A DNA stretch of 64,000 bases, from the NCBI RefSeq assembly GCF_003807585.1, contig NZ_RMBX01000003.1:576025-640024 (forward strand), given 5' to 3'. A model generated the notes under the pieces. That model ran no database searches, was not told the DNA's origin, and saw only the letters and a program-made list of their open reading frames with translations. The position numbers and the translations under genes were made by a program. Each line of letters opens with the position of its first letter. Within the stretch, counting starts at the first letter, position 1. Source of the stretch: Chitinophaga barathri. GTDB taxonomy: Bacteria > Bacteroidota > Bacteroidia > Chitinophagales > Chitinophagaceae. Positions 1 to 8,104 of the stretch are shown here, piece by piece.

Positions 1-1074
1 ATCGGCATCCAGCGAGATCACCTTCCCGTTTTCGATATGATAGGTGGCGTCGTTCCGCACACGTTGTTTCACATGGCTGCGGTTAAACGTGATGCCGCCA
101 CCAAAACTGAACCGGGGATCCAGCTTTGTATCAAAACCGATATTCAGGTTATGGCTCTGCTGTGTAGGTTTGATGGTGCTCAGGAAACCCGACCGGGATC
201 TTCCGCCGAAGATGGGCACAATGTGATCCGAAGCGGAAAACCAGTTCATGTTCATGTTGTCGTAGTTGTAGGAATAGTTCCCGTACAGGCCCGTCCGGCG
301 GACGTTCCGTGCAAAACCGGCGCTGGCGGCCGCTTTGCCGCCCCAGCCATAACCGCCGGTGAGGGAGATCTCCGCCTGGTCGCGGTTCCGTTTCAGTTGT
401 ATATTGATCACGCCCGCGCTGCCTTCCGCGTCGTACCGGGCGGGCGGGGTGTTCAGCAGTTCTATTTTTTCGATATCGTTCGCGCTCATGCCGCGCAGCA
501 TATTCACCAGCTGCTCCTGGCTCATGCGGATAAGCCGGCCGTTCAGCATCACCATCACCCCGCTTTTGCCGTTCAGGCCGATGCTGTTATTGCGCCGGTC
601 TATGTACACGCCGGGGCTGCGCTCCAGTACTTCCAGTACGGAACTGCCTTTGGTAAGCACGCTGCTTTCCACGTTCACAATAGTGCCGTAGGGCTGCTGC
701 AGGAATAGCGGCTTTTCTGCTCGGACGGTCACTTCGTCCAGCTGGCGGGCGGTTTCCTCCAATACAAAAATGCCGCCGTCCCTGCCCTGCCGCGAAAGCT
801 CAAAAGGCGGGGTATCCGTGGTGACAAAACCGAGGCGGGAAAAACGGAGGATATATTTTCCGGGCGGTATGCCTGTGAAGCGGTAAAGGCCCGTTTCATC
901 CGTCAATGCCGCTTTTACGAATACAGTATCCGCCGCGCGGAGCAGGTGGGCGTTGGCGAACGGAACGGGGGCGCCCCCGGGGGAATGGAGCCGGCCGGAG
1001 AGCAGGGTATCGGCAACCCCGCCGTGGGCGGAAGCGGATAATACCAGTAACAGGTAAAGGATGAAGGTTTTCAT
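1..1074 (-). CDS. TonB-dependent outer-membrane receptor, N-terminal part (cut by window edge)
   Basis: The reading frame runs from an ATG at 1074 down to base 1 without a stop, so 358 codons of a longer protein are present. It begins with a signal peptide (MKTFILYLLLVLSASAHG). A carboxypeptidase-regulatory-like beta-sandwich follows at about residues 25-115, then a plug domain at about 125-230 with VMVMLNGRLI and IEKIELLNTPPARYDAEGSAG. The latter is typical of the outer-membrane beta-barrel family of TonB-dependent receptors, and the barrel begins after it. Receptors of this type import a ligand across the outer membrane using TonB energy; the ligand cannot be told from this part. It is divergent from a LytS/LytTR pair, separated by 232 bp, which suggests but does not prove control by that pair. 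Confidence 0.88.
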   Translation of the reverse strand, partial: MKTFILYLLLVLSASAHGGVADTLLSGRLHSPGGAPVPFANAHLLRAADTVFVKAALTDETGLYRFTGIPPGKYILRFSRLGFVTTDTPPFELSRQGRDGGIFVLEETARQLDEVTVRAEKPLFLQQPYGTIVNVESSVLTKGSSVLEVLERSPGVYIDRRNNSIGLNGKSGVMVMLNGRLIRMSQEQLVNMLRGMSANDIEKIELLNTPPARYDAEGSAGVINIQLKRNRDQAEISLTGGYGWGGKAAASAGFARNVRRTGLYGNYSYNYDNMNMNWFSASDHIVPIFGGRSRSGFLSTIKPTQQSHNLNIGFDTKLDPRFSFGGGITFNRSHVKQRVRNDATYHIENGKVISLDAD

Positions 1075-1306
1075 GACAGGGCGGTTTGTTTCCGTTACAA
1101 AACAAACCCGCCTCCGCCGCTCCCCAAAACGGGAATGACCACCCGCCGGGGTTAATTGACCAAATGCCGGGAATGCCCCAAAACAGCCCCAAATACCGCT
1201 TGTATACCAGCCCCGGCAGGTTGTCATTTATTTGGCGCGGATCGTATAGCGATGCGGCGCAAATGGCCAAATACGCAGTATCTTTAATAACATATACTTC
1301 CTCATC

Positions 1307-2419
1307 GTGCAAACCCAACCCGGGCCACACTGGCTGCTGAAATACAAACTCTATCACATCCCCTTCTGGTGTGTGTACCATTTCACATGGTGGTCCGTGG
1401 CCATGGGCAACCCGCTCAAAGCCGCCACCTCCATCATGGAGCCGCACAGTACCATCAAGTTCACGTTTTATGTCATTTTCCAGGCCATCGCCGTGTATGT
1501 GAACCTGTATTACCTGATCCCGAAGTATCTCGAAAAAAGCCGTTTCGCCGCTTATATTTCCCTGCTGCTGCTCACCGTCACCGGCGCTTCCGCCATGATC
1601 GTGACCGGTTATTACCTCGCGCCTTTCGTGACCGGCAAAACCATGAACGAGATCTTCGGGCACAACAACTGCCTGTTTTTCTTTTTCAGCAACGCCCTCC
1701 CCTCCACCCTGGCCAGTATGACGCTCGCCATGAGCATCAAACTCACCAAAAACTGGATACAGGCGAACCGCCGCCGTCAGCTGCTGGAAAAAGAGAACCT
1801 GGAGACGGAACTGAACTTCCTCAAGAACCAGATCAACCCGCATTTCCTGTTCAATACCATCAACTCCATTTTTTTCCTGATCCATAAAAACCCGGACAGG
1901 GCATCCGATTCACTGGCAAAGTTTTCCGAACTGCTGCGTTACCAGCTGTACGAGTGCAACGACAAGCAGATCCCGCTCAGCAAAGAGATCGACCACCTGG
2001 AGAATTGTATAGAACTGGAAAAGCTGCGGCTGAATGAAAACGTGGCGGTGAGCCTCAGCATAGAACCGCCTTTTGCGGAACATCTCAGCATCGCGCCTTT
2101 TATCCTGATGACCTTCGTGGAAAACGCCTTCAAACACGTATCGCGGCATACGGGCGAGGCGAACTGGATAAACATCCGCCTGCACCTGCGCGGGCAGCAC
2201 CTGGACTTTACCGTGGGCAACAGCACCGACCACGCCGCAATGCCGCAGATGGGCGCGCATGGGGGCATCGGCCTGAAAAATGTACAACGGCGGCTGGACC
2301 TGATCTATCCCGGCAGGTATTCGCTGAACGTCCGCTCCGGCGCATCCGCCTACGAGGCAAACCTCCAGCTGGAACTGGCCGCGGCGGCGCAACCCGCCCT
2401 GCTGCAAAAGATCGGCTGA
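1307..2419 (+). CDS. LytS/YpdA-type sensor histidine kinase
   Basis: This is a membrane sensor kinase of the His_kinase (PF06580) type. Several hydrophobic segments lie in roughly residues 15-145. A coiled linker follows, then the phospho-acceptor motif NQINPHFLFNTINSIFF with His179, then a short HATPase domain with the N-box FVENAFKH and the G-box GGIGLKNVQRRL near residues 265-330. The chosen start is a GTG, because it keeps the HWLLKYKLYHIPFW segment normal for this family; an ATG at 1403 is the alternative and would remove that segment. It lies 22 bp upstream of a LytTR response regulator, its obvious partner. The input signal is unknown. Confidence 0.93.
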   Translation: MQTQPGPHWLLKYKLYHIPFWCVYHFTWWSVAMGNPLKAATSIMEPHSTIKFTFYVIFQAIAVYVNLYYLIPKYLEKSRFAAYISLLLLTVTGASAMIVTGYYLAPFVTGKTMNEIFGHNNCLFFFFSNALPSTLASMTLAMSIKLTKNWIQANRRRQLLEKENLETELNFLKNQINPHFLFNTINSIFFLIHKNPDRASDSLAKFSELLRYQLYECNDKQIPLSKEIDHLENCIELEKLRLNENVAVSLSIEPPFAEHLSIAPFILMTFVENAFKHVSRHTGEANWINIRLHLRGQHLDFTVGNSTDHAAMPQMGAHGGIGLKNVQRRLDLIYPGRYSLNVRSGASAYEANLQLELAAAAQPALLQKIG

Positions 2420-2441
2420 TCATTTTTAAAACACCCGGAAC

Positions 2442-3176
2442 ATGATCAATTGTGTAATCATAGACGACGAACCGCTGGCCCGCGAAGGCATTGCGGATTA
2501 CGTAAAGGAAGTTGACTTTCTCCATCTCGCCGGCACCTGCGAGAACCCGGTGGAGTATGTGAAGCTGCATGAAAACCAGCCGGTAGACCTGCTGTTCCTC
2601 GATATTCAAATGCCCAAGATCAATGGCATAGATTTCCTCAAAATGGCGAGGAACCCACCCATGGTGATCATCACCACGGCTTACCCCGCCTATGCACTGG
2701 AAGGTTTTCAGCTGAATGTGCTGGATTATCTCCTGAAGCCCGTTACCTTCGACCGTTTTTTCCGCTCCGCCGCCAAAGCCAAAGATTATTACCAGCTGCT
2801 GAACAAAAACACGGCTGGCCCGCAGCTGCCCGCCGAAAAAACAACCGACTACTGTTTTATCAAATGCGGCAGCAAATACGAGAAGATACATTTTGAAGAT
2901 ATCCTGTACGTGGAAGGCATGCAGAATTACATCAACATCTACACCACCAAAGGCAAATACGTGACCCTGCTGTATCTGAAGAACCTTGAGCAGAACCTGG
3001 AAGGGCATTCTTTCATCCGCGTGCACAAGTCGTACATCGTGTCCGTGAGCAAAATAGAAAGCATACACGGTAATGAGATCTTCATACAGTCCCACCGGGT
3101 TCCCATCAGCCGTCATTACCGCGAGCAGGTGCTCCAACAGGTGGTGATGAACAAACTCTGGGACAAATCCCGCTGA
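2442..3176 (+). CDS. LytTR-family DNA-binding response regulator
   Basis: The N-terminal receiver domain (about residues 1-120) carries the acidic pair DDE and the phospho-acceptor Asp54 in LFLDIQMP, with the conserved Lys in LLKPV. A LytTR DNA-binding domain occupies about residues 135-240 (KCGSKYEKIHFEDILYVEG, then FIRVHKSYIVS). Its length of 244 residues is normal. The gene follows the LytS-type kinase in the same direction, so the two form a two-component system. Its targets are unknown. The divergent TonB receptor upstream and the CHRD gene downstream are the nearest candidates. Confidence 0.95.
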   Translation: MINCVIIDDEPLAREGIADYVKEVDFLHLAGTCENPVEYVKLHENQPVDLLFLDIQMPKINGIDFLKMARNPPMVIITTAYPAYALEGFQLNVLDYLLKPVTFDRFFRSAAKAKDYYQLLNKNTAGPQLPAEKTTDYCFIKCGSKYEKIHFEDILYVEGMQNYINIYTTKGKYVTLLYLKNLEQNLEGHSFIRVHKSYIVSVSKIESIHGNEIFIQSHRVPISRHYREQVLQQVVMNKLWDKSR

Positions 3177-3249
3177 CCCGGTTGCCGCCAATTCCCCTAC
3201 TACTGTTGTTTCTCCGCCGGATTTTCCGGCCCCGGGGCAACCAAATTGG

Positions 3250-3270
3250 ACTGATCATTGTATGATTAGT
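3250..3270. promoter_or_regulatory. Inverted repeat upstream of the CHRD lipoprotein gene
   Basis: The sequence ACTGATCAT-tgt-ATGATTAGT is a near-perfect dyad (8 of 9 positions pair) ending 19 bp before the CHRD start codon. Its position next to the start fits an operator or a 5' leader hairpin. No regulator can be assigned; the LytTR protein encoded just upstream is one possibility. Confidence 0.35.
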
Positions 3271-3289
3271 AAGAACAAAACCATTCGTT

Positions 3290-4108
3290 ATGAGAAACAA
3301 ACACGTAATTGGCATCACTGCCCTCCTGGTGGCCGGTTTTACTTCCTTCTCCTCCTGCAATAACGACGATGATGATGGCAACAACCCCATACTGTTGTTC
3401 GAGATCCCCCTCAGCACGAAACTGGAGAACCCCGCCCCGGCCGGCAGATCGGAAACCGGTTTGCTCACCATGCAGCTATACGCGGACAATACGCTCCGTT
3501 ACAATTTTAAAGTAGATAACCTCGCCGGCGGAGATGCGCTGACGATGGCGCATTTCCATACAGGCGACCCTGTGACCAACGGGCCCATCGTCCTGCCTTT
3601 TCCCGCCTGGACGGGCAACACCAGCAGCGGCACCCTCACCCTGCGGCAATCGCTGGCGGACAGCCTGAAGAACCGCAGCAATGATATTTATTTCAATGTG
3701 CACTCCACCCAGCTCCCAGGCGGCCTCGTACGCGGCACCGTGAACAGCGACCTGCTGCTGGCGGAAACGGTGAACCTCTCCGGCGTCAATGAAGTGCCGC
3801 CCGTGGTGACCACCGCCACCGGCGTAGCGCTCATCCGCCTGACCGTGGACAGGAAATTGTATTCCAAAGTAACCGTGGCTAATCTTCCCGGCGGCGACGC
3901 GCTTACCATGGCGCACATCCACCGCGGGGCGGCTGGCGTGAACGGTGCGGTACTGGTGCCTTTATGCGCCACCGCGGCGGACTTCGGCATCTCCAAAATG
4001 ACCCAGCTGGACGAGCCTACCGCCAGCGCCGTGAGAACGGAATCATTATACGTGAACGTACATTCCACCACCTGGCCGAACGGTGTGATACGCGGGCAGA
4101 TGCGGTGA
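3290..4108 (+). CDS. Lipoprotein with two CHRD domains
   Basis: The protein has an SPII signal with lipobox FSSC followed by an acidic stretch (NNDDDD), typical of Bacteroidota lipoproteins that may reach the cell surface. Two CHRD domains lie at about residues 38-142 and 145-272. They are recognised by the duplicated pattern GGDALTMAHFHTG...YFNVHS and GGDALTMAHIHRG...YVNVHS. CHRD was first named in chordin and is common in bacterial exported proteins, but its bacterial role is not settled. The gene appears to be its own unit: it has an inverted repeat upstream and a terminator downstream. Confidence 0.92.
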   Translation: MRNKHVIGITALLVAGFTSFSSCNNDDDDGNNPILLFEIPLSTKLENPAPAGRSETGLLTMQLYADNTLRYNFKVDNLAGGDALTMAHFHTGDPVTNGPIVLPFPAWTGNTSSGTLTLRQSLADSLKNRSNDIYFNVHSTQLPGGLVRGTVNSDLLLAETVNLSGVNEVPPVVTTATGVALIRLTVDRKLYSKVTVANLPGGDALTMAHIHRGAAGVNGAVLVPLCATAADFGISKMTQLDEPTASAVRTESLYVNVHSTTWPNGVIRGQMR

Positions 4109-4129
4109 TATTGTTTACTCTTTTTTCTC

Positions 4130-4162
4130 AAAAAAGGGGATAAATACGTTTATCCCTTTTTT
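4130..4162 (+). terminator. Rho-independent terminator after the CHRD gene
   Basis: GGGATAAA pairs with TTTATCCC around a 4-base loop. Flanking A-run and T-run extend the stem, and the 3' side ends in six T. It starts 21 bp after the CHRD stop codon. The A/T arms make it potentially active in both directions. Confidence 0.8.
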
Positions 4163-4271
4163 ATTGGTCCCAACCGTTAGTTAAAACTATGCACTTTTGT
4201 ACAAGGGCTTTAGTAATGCAAGAAAATCTACCTCAGAACTGGCCTTGTTTGAGGCCTTGTTGTGAAAAGGT

Positions 4272-4409
4272 CGTCATTGCGAGGAGCAGCGGGGGATTTG
4301 TGCAGGAGCCGCGACGAAGCAATCTCCATATCTTGGAGTACTTCCATCCGATGCAGGAGATTGCTTCGTCGCCCCACCCACTTTAGCGCTGCTGCTCCTC
4401 GCAATGACG
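4272..4409. repeat. CGTCATTGCGAGGAG palindromic repeat, copy 1
   Basis: The element is about 138 bp with terminal inverted repeats CGTCATTGCGAGGAGCAGC and GCTGCTCCTCGCAATGACG. An inner inverted pair GCGACGAAGCAATCTCC / GGAGATTGCTTCGTCGC makes it able to fold into one long hairpin. Copies 2 (7928-8063) and 3 (15946-16081) are close relatives. The 49 bp to its left (from 4223, AAAATCTA...) also match the bases left of copy 2, so the repeated unit is longer than the palindrome in those two. It has no coding capacity and looks like a non-autonomous mobile or REP/MITE-like sequence. Confidence 0.85.
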
Positions 4410-4442
4410 GGCTTTGGGCCAGCCCGGGGCACTAATGTGGAG

Positions 4443-4509
4443 GATCGGCACCGAAGCAGGGCTTTAGTCCGGATTCCAAACCTCTGCACTTTCAGTGCAG
4501 AGTATTTTA
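4443..4509 (+). repeat. 67-bp hairpin repeat, copy A
   Basis: The element contains GCACCGAAGCAGG, then CTTTAGTCCGGATTCCAAAC, then a perfect 9-bp hairpin CTCTGCACT-TTC-AGTGCAGAG. An almost identical copy in reverse orientation lies at 63778-63844. It sits directly before the pentapeptide-repeat gene, so its hairpin could fall in that gene's 5' leader. Short hairpin elements of this style often accompany REP-associated (RAYT) transposases, but none is present in the window. Confidence 0.75.
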
Positions 4510-4523
4510 TTTACCTTAACCGG

Positions 4524-5102
4524 ATGGAAGAGCTATACAACGAAACTTTCACCAAAAAGGACTACACGCAGAACCCGCTGCCAAAGGGCGAATACGAGCA
4601 GTGCACTTTCGACGGCTGCAATTTTTCAGAGGCGGACCTTACCGGCTGCGTATTCCTGGAATGTGAGTTCAAAGGATGTAACCTGAGCCTGGCCAAACTC
4701 AGCAATACCGCTTTCAGGGAAGTGACTTTTAAAGACTGCAAAATGCTGGGCCTGCGGTTTGACCAGTGCAGTAAATTTCTCTTCCAGCTGAGCACGGACA
4801 ACTGCAATTGCAACAGTGCTTCTTTCTTCCAGACCAAACTCACCAAAACCTCTTTCAAAAATACCCAGTTCCAGGAAGCGGACTTTTCCGAGTGCGACCT
4901 CAGCAGCACCCTGTTCGATCACTGCGACTTCAGCAACGCCACTTTCGACCATACGACATTGGAAAAAGCCGACCTGCGCACCTCTTTCAACTATTCCCTG
5001 GACCCTGAGCGCAACCGGATACAGCAGGCCAGATTTTCACTGTACGGCCTGCCGGGGTTGCTGGGTAAATATAATATCGAGGTAGACGAGCCCGGGAGCT
5101 AA
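4524..5102 (+). CDS. Pentapeptide-repeat protein
   Basis: The protein has 192 residues, most of them tandem five-residue units with a central F or L (CTFDGCNFSEADLTGCVFLE, then DFSECDLSSTLFDHC). These are expected to form a right-handed quadrilateral beta-helix. The size and the break near the middle resemble the McbG/Qnr group, some of which protect DNA gyrase, but most family members have no known role and no resistance function should be assumed. The ATG at 4524 was chosen over an in-frame ATG at 4404, because the extra 40 residues would be encoded by the repeat elements upstream. No signal peptide is seen, so the protein is probably cytoplasmic. Confidence 0.88.
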   Translation: MEELYNETFTKKDYTQNPLPKGEYEQCTFDGCNFSEADLTGCVFLECEFKGCNLSLAKLSNTAFREVTFKDCKMLGLRFDQCSKFLFQLSTDNCNCNSASFFQTKLTKTSFKNTQFQEADFSECDLSSTLFDHCDFSNATFDHTTLEKADLRTSFNYSLDPERNRIQQARFSLYGLPGLLGKYNIEVDEPGS

Positions 5103-5117
5103 AAACATACTATGTTT

Positions 5118-5232
5118 CTTCGGTGATCCTTCGGTGATCGTTCGGTCATCCTTCGGTGAAACACCCTCAAACCCGCACCACGACCGAACACAACCGAAGG
5201 ATCACCGAAGGATGGCAGGAGGATGTCAGTAG
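5118..5232. repeat. Facing arrays of 11-bp repeats, locus 1
   Basis: The left arm is four tandem 11-bp units: CTTCGGTGATC (5118), CTTCGGTGATC (5129), GTTCGGTCATC (5140) and CTTCGGTGAAA (5151). After a spacer the reverse-complement type units follow: CACAACCGAAG (5189), GATCACCGAAG (5200), GATGGCAGGAG (5211) and GATGTCAGTAG (5222). The exact 11-bp phase is kept in each arm. A second locus of the same design lies at 61670-61806. The gene-free stretch 5103-5483 holds this array and otherwise only an ordinary leader for the sulfatase gene. Confidence 0.8.
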
Positions 5233-5483
5233 GCTTGCCAGTCAAATGCAATACCACGGCCTTTCTACGACGGAACAATACCCTATTGGACAAGTAGGAT
5301 ATGACAGCGGCATTCCCGCAGCACTGGTACTATTTTAACATAAAACTATCCGGCACCCCCGTTTGTTATAATATCCGTCACCCCATACTCCCGGCATACA
5401 TCATATGGCACTCGACGTTTTTTACCCCTTACCCGGCTACAGTACCGGCACAGGGGATTATTGCAACACTTAAAACGCCTGCC

Positions 5484-7835
5484 ATGAGACAATTATCCGG
5501 ATCCTTCTTTTCCTTCCTGCTGGTATGTACAACCCTGCACGCTTCCGCGCAGCAACAACCCGGTACGCCGGCAGTGCTGCCGCGGCCGGACTGGCATTTC
5601 CGGGGTTTTGAAGGCCGTACCTACCTGGATTCCGACCCCCCGCAATTCCCGCAGCCCGTACAGGCGCCCAAAGGCGCGCCCAATATCGTGCTGATCCTGC
5701 TGGACGATACCGGTTTCGGGCAGTATGCCACCTTTGGCGGCGGCGTACCTTCGCCCACCCTGGACAAACTCGCGGCCAACGGGCTCCGGTACAACCGCTT
5801 TCATACCACCGCCCTTTGCAGCCCTACCCGGGCGGCGCTGATTACCGGGCGCAACCATCATTCCGTTACTTTTGGCAGTATCACGGAAACCGCCACGGGT
5901 TACGACGGTTATACCTGTGTGTTGCCCAAAAGTTGCGGCACCGTGGCGGAAGTGCTGCGGCAAAACGGGTATATGACCGCATGGGTCGGCAAAAACCACA
6001 ACACCCCGCCCTGGGAAACCAGCTCCGCCGGGCCATTTGACCGCTGGGCAAACGGCCTCGGCTTTGATTATTTCTACGGTTTTAATGCCGGCGATATGAA
6101 CCACTGGAACCCCATCCTATACGAAAACCGCGACCTGGTACCTCCTTCCAAAGACCCCGATTATCATCTTACCGTGGACATTGCGGACAAAGCCATTGCC
6201 TGGACGAGAAGAATGAAAAGCATTTCCGCGGACAGGCCCTTTTTCCTCTACGTAGCGCCCGGCGCGAACCATTCTCCGCATCAGGCGCCGAAAGAATGGA
6301 TCGACAAATTCAAAGGGAAATTTGACATGGGCTGGGACCAGTACCGCGAAGAAACCCTGCAACGGCAGAAAAGGCTGGGCGTGGTGCCCGCCAATACCAA
6401 ACTCACCGCACGCTCCGCCGGCCTGCCCGCATGGAATACGCTGAACGCGGACCAGAAGAGGCTGTATGCGCATATGATGGAAGTGTTTGCCGGGTATGCG
6501 GCCCACGCGGATTACGAGATGGGCCGGGTGATAGACGCCATCAAAGAAATGCCCGGCGCGGACAACACCGTGTTTATTTACATCGTGGGAGACAATGGCG
6601 CCAGCGCGGAAGGCGGCATTGAAGGCTCCGTTAATGAAAACCTCTTTTTCAACGGCTTCCCGGAGAAATGGGAAGACAATATCAAAGTGATAGACGAGCT
6701 GGGCGGGCCCAAACATTATAACCACTTCCCGTCCGCCTGGGCGCACGCGATGAACACACCCTTTCAATGGACCAAACAGGTAGCGAGCCATTTCGGCGGC
6801 ACACGCAACCCCATGATCATTTCCTGGCCCGCGAAGATCAAAGACAAGGGCGGGCTGCGTACACAGTTCGTGCACACGATAGACATCGTGCCCACTATTT
6901 ACGAGATCTGCGGCATCACGCCACCGGATGCGCTGAACGGCGTTACCCAAAAACCCATTGAAGGGATCAGCATCGCTTATACATTCAACGACGCAAAAGC
7001 GAAAGAACAACACAATACACAATACTTTGAGCTGGGCGCCAGCCGTGGCATTTACAGCAACGGGTGGATGGCATCCTCCCCGTCGTTTATGCCCTGGCAA
7101 ACCGTACGCACAGGGTATGATCCCGATAAAGCGAAATGGGAACTGTACAATGTAACGGATGACTATTCACAAGCCACCGACCTGTCTGCCAGCAACCCGC
7201 AAAAGCTGCGCGAAATGCAGGACCTCTGGTGGGTGGAAGCCGCCAAATACAATGTGCTGCCGCTGGACTGGAGGGCGGTGGAGCGCCTGAATGATGAAGC
7301 GATGGGCAGGCCCAGCATAACGGGCGACCGCACTTCCTTTGTGTATTACCCCGGCCAGCTGGCCCTGCCCAATGGCGCCGCGCCGCGCATCCTGAACAAG
7401 TCCTGGACGTTGACAGCAGACATAGAGACCAGTGGTGCCGGCACGGAAGGCATGATCGTTACCCATGGCGGACTGGTAGGCGGGTACGGGCTTTACCTGA
7501 AAGAGGGCAAACCCACCTTTGTATACAACTTCCTGGCGCTGGAACGGCTGAGCATGAGCGGTAATGAGCCGTTGCCACAGGGGAAATCCGTCATCACCAT
7601 CAATTTTAAATATGACGGCAAAAAAGGCGAGTTCGGAAAAGGCGCGGAAGTGACGATGCTGGTGAACGGGAAAAAGGTAGCGGAAGAAAAACTGCCAAAG
7701 ACCATTCCGATGCAAATTTCCCTGGGCGAAGGCCTGGACATCGGCATGGATAATGGTTCCGCTGTGGACTTCACTTATAAGCTGCCGTTTGCATTCACGG
7801 GAAAGATTGAGAAAGTGGCGATACAGTTGAAATGA
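5484..7835 (+). CDS. Secreted arylsulfatase-type sulfatase
   Basis: The protein has 783 residues with a signal peptide ending near SAQQQ (about residue 23). The sulfatase domain spans about residues 64-560. It shows the metal-binding DD in ILLDDTGFGQ, the formylglycine signature CSPTRAALITGR with Cys112 as the residue converted to formylglycine, and later metal-site residues in YIVGDNGASAEGG. The C-terminal ~200 residues look like a beta-sandwich (GLVGGYGLYLKEGKPTFVYN), as in large arylsulfatases of the P. aeruginosa type. It removes sulfate esters in the periplasm or outside; the substrate is not determined. The ATG at 5484 was preferred to one at 5301 because it directly precedes the signal peptide. 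A maturase (FGE or anSME) must be encoded elsewhere. Confidence 0.93.
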   Translation: MRQLSGSFFSFLLVCTTLHASAQQQPGTPAVLPRPDWHFRGFEGRTYLDSDPPQFPQPVQAPKGAPNIVLILLDDTGFGQYATFGGGVPSPTLDKLAANGLRYNRFHTTALCSPTRAALITGRNHHSVTFGSITETATGYDGYTCVLPKSCGTVAEVLRQNGYMTAWVGKNHNTPPWETSSAGPFDRWANGLGFDYFYGFNAGDMNHWNPILYENRDLVPPSKDPDYHLTVDIADKAIAWTRRMKSISADRPFFLYVAPGANHSPHQAPKEWIDKFKGKFDMGWDQYREETLQRQKRLGVVPANTKLTARSAGLPAWNTLNADQKRLYAHMMEVFAGYAAHADYEMGRVIDAIKEMPGADNTVFIYIVGDNGASAEGGIEGSVNENLFFNGFPEKWEDNIKVIDELGGPKHYNHFPSAWAHAMNTPFQWTKQVASHFGGTRNPMIISWPAKIKDKGGLRTQFVHTIDIVPTIYEICGITPPDALNGVTQKPIEGISIAYTFNDAKAKEQHNTQYFELGASRGIYSNGWMASSPSFMPWQTVRTGYDPDKAKWELYNVTDDYSQATDLSASNPQKLREMQDLWWVEAAKYNVLPLDWRAVERLNDEAMGRPSITGDRTSFVYYPGQLALPNGAAPRILNKSWTLTADIETSGAGTEGMIVTHGGLVGGYGLYLKEGKPTFVYNFLALERLSMSGNEPLPQGKSVITINFKYDGKKGEFGKGAEVTMLVNGKKVAEEKLPKTIPMQISLGEGLDIGMDNGSAVDFTYKLPFAFTGKIEKVAIQLK

Positions 7836-7851
7836 CGTATTACTATTACTG

Positions 7852-7876
7852 CCGTCCTCCCGCAACGGGAGGACGG
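7852..7876. terminator. Strong hairpin after the sulfatase gene
   Basis: CCGTCCTCCCG-caa-CGGGAGGACGG is a perfect 11-bp stem with a 3-base loop, 16 bp past the stop codon. It is followed by GAAAAAT rather than a T-run, so it is an atypical terminator or an RNA 3'-end protector. Confidence 0.5.
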
Positions 7877-7927
7877 GAAAAATCTAATACAGAACTGGCC
7901 TTGTTTGGGGCGTCGTTGTGAAAAGAT

Positions 7928-8063
7928 CGTCATTGCGAGGAGCAGCGGGGATTTGTGCAGGAGCCGCGACGAAGCAATCTCCTGATATTGGCGTACATCC
8001 ATCCGATGCAGGAGATTGCTTCGTCGCCCCTCCCACCTGGCTCAACTGCTCCTCGCAATGACG
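7928..8063. repeat. CGTCATTGCGAGGAG palindromic repeat, copy 2
   Basis: The element is about 136 bp with the same terminal inverted repeats and inner GCGACGAAGCAATCTCC / GGAGATTGCTTCGTCGC pair as copy 1. From 7878 the left flank (AAAATCTAATACAGAACTGG and on) also matches the flank of copy 1. It lies between the convergent sulfatase and esterase genes. Confidence 0.85.
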
Positions 8064-8104
8064 AGGCTGTTATTTTCCTCTAGCGTTGCTTACAGACGCA
8101 ATAA

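Noticed and set aside
896..1885. A 329-codon minus-strand open frame across the receptor/kinase gap
   Set aside because: It overlaps the true receptor and kinase genes in other frames, has no signal or domain, and its composition is that of a GC-rich shadow frame.
2208..3191. Long minus-strand open frame opposite the LytTR regulator
   Set aside because: It is antisense to a clear response regulator and overlaps the kinase end; its His/Val/Phe-rich sequence is typical of reverse-strand shadows.
4189..4489. Short open frames over the repeat elements near 4.2-4.5 kb
   Set aside because: They are encoded by palindromic repeat DNA that recurs in other places and has no codon bias.
4524..5102. 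Quinolone-resistance (qnr) gene
   Set aside because: Pentapeptide repeats alone do not show gyrase protection; no qnr-specific loops could be recognised, so no symbol was given.
5118..5232. CRISPR array
   Set aside because: Units are 11 bp, contiguous and face each other; there are no spacers of regular length and no cas genes.
6117..7100. 327-codon minus-strand open frame opposite the sulfatase
   Set aside because: It lies fully within a gene with intact catalytic motifs and has no recognisable domain.
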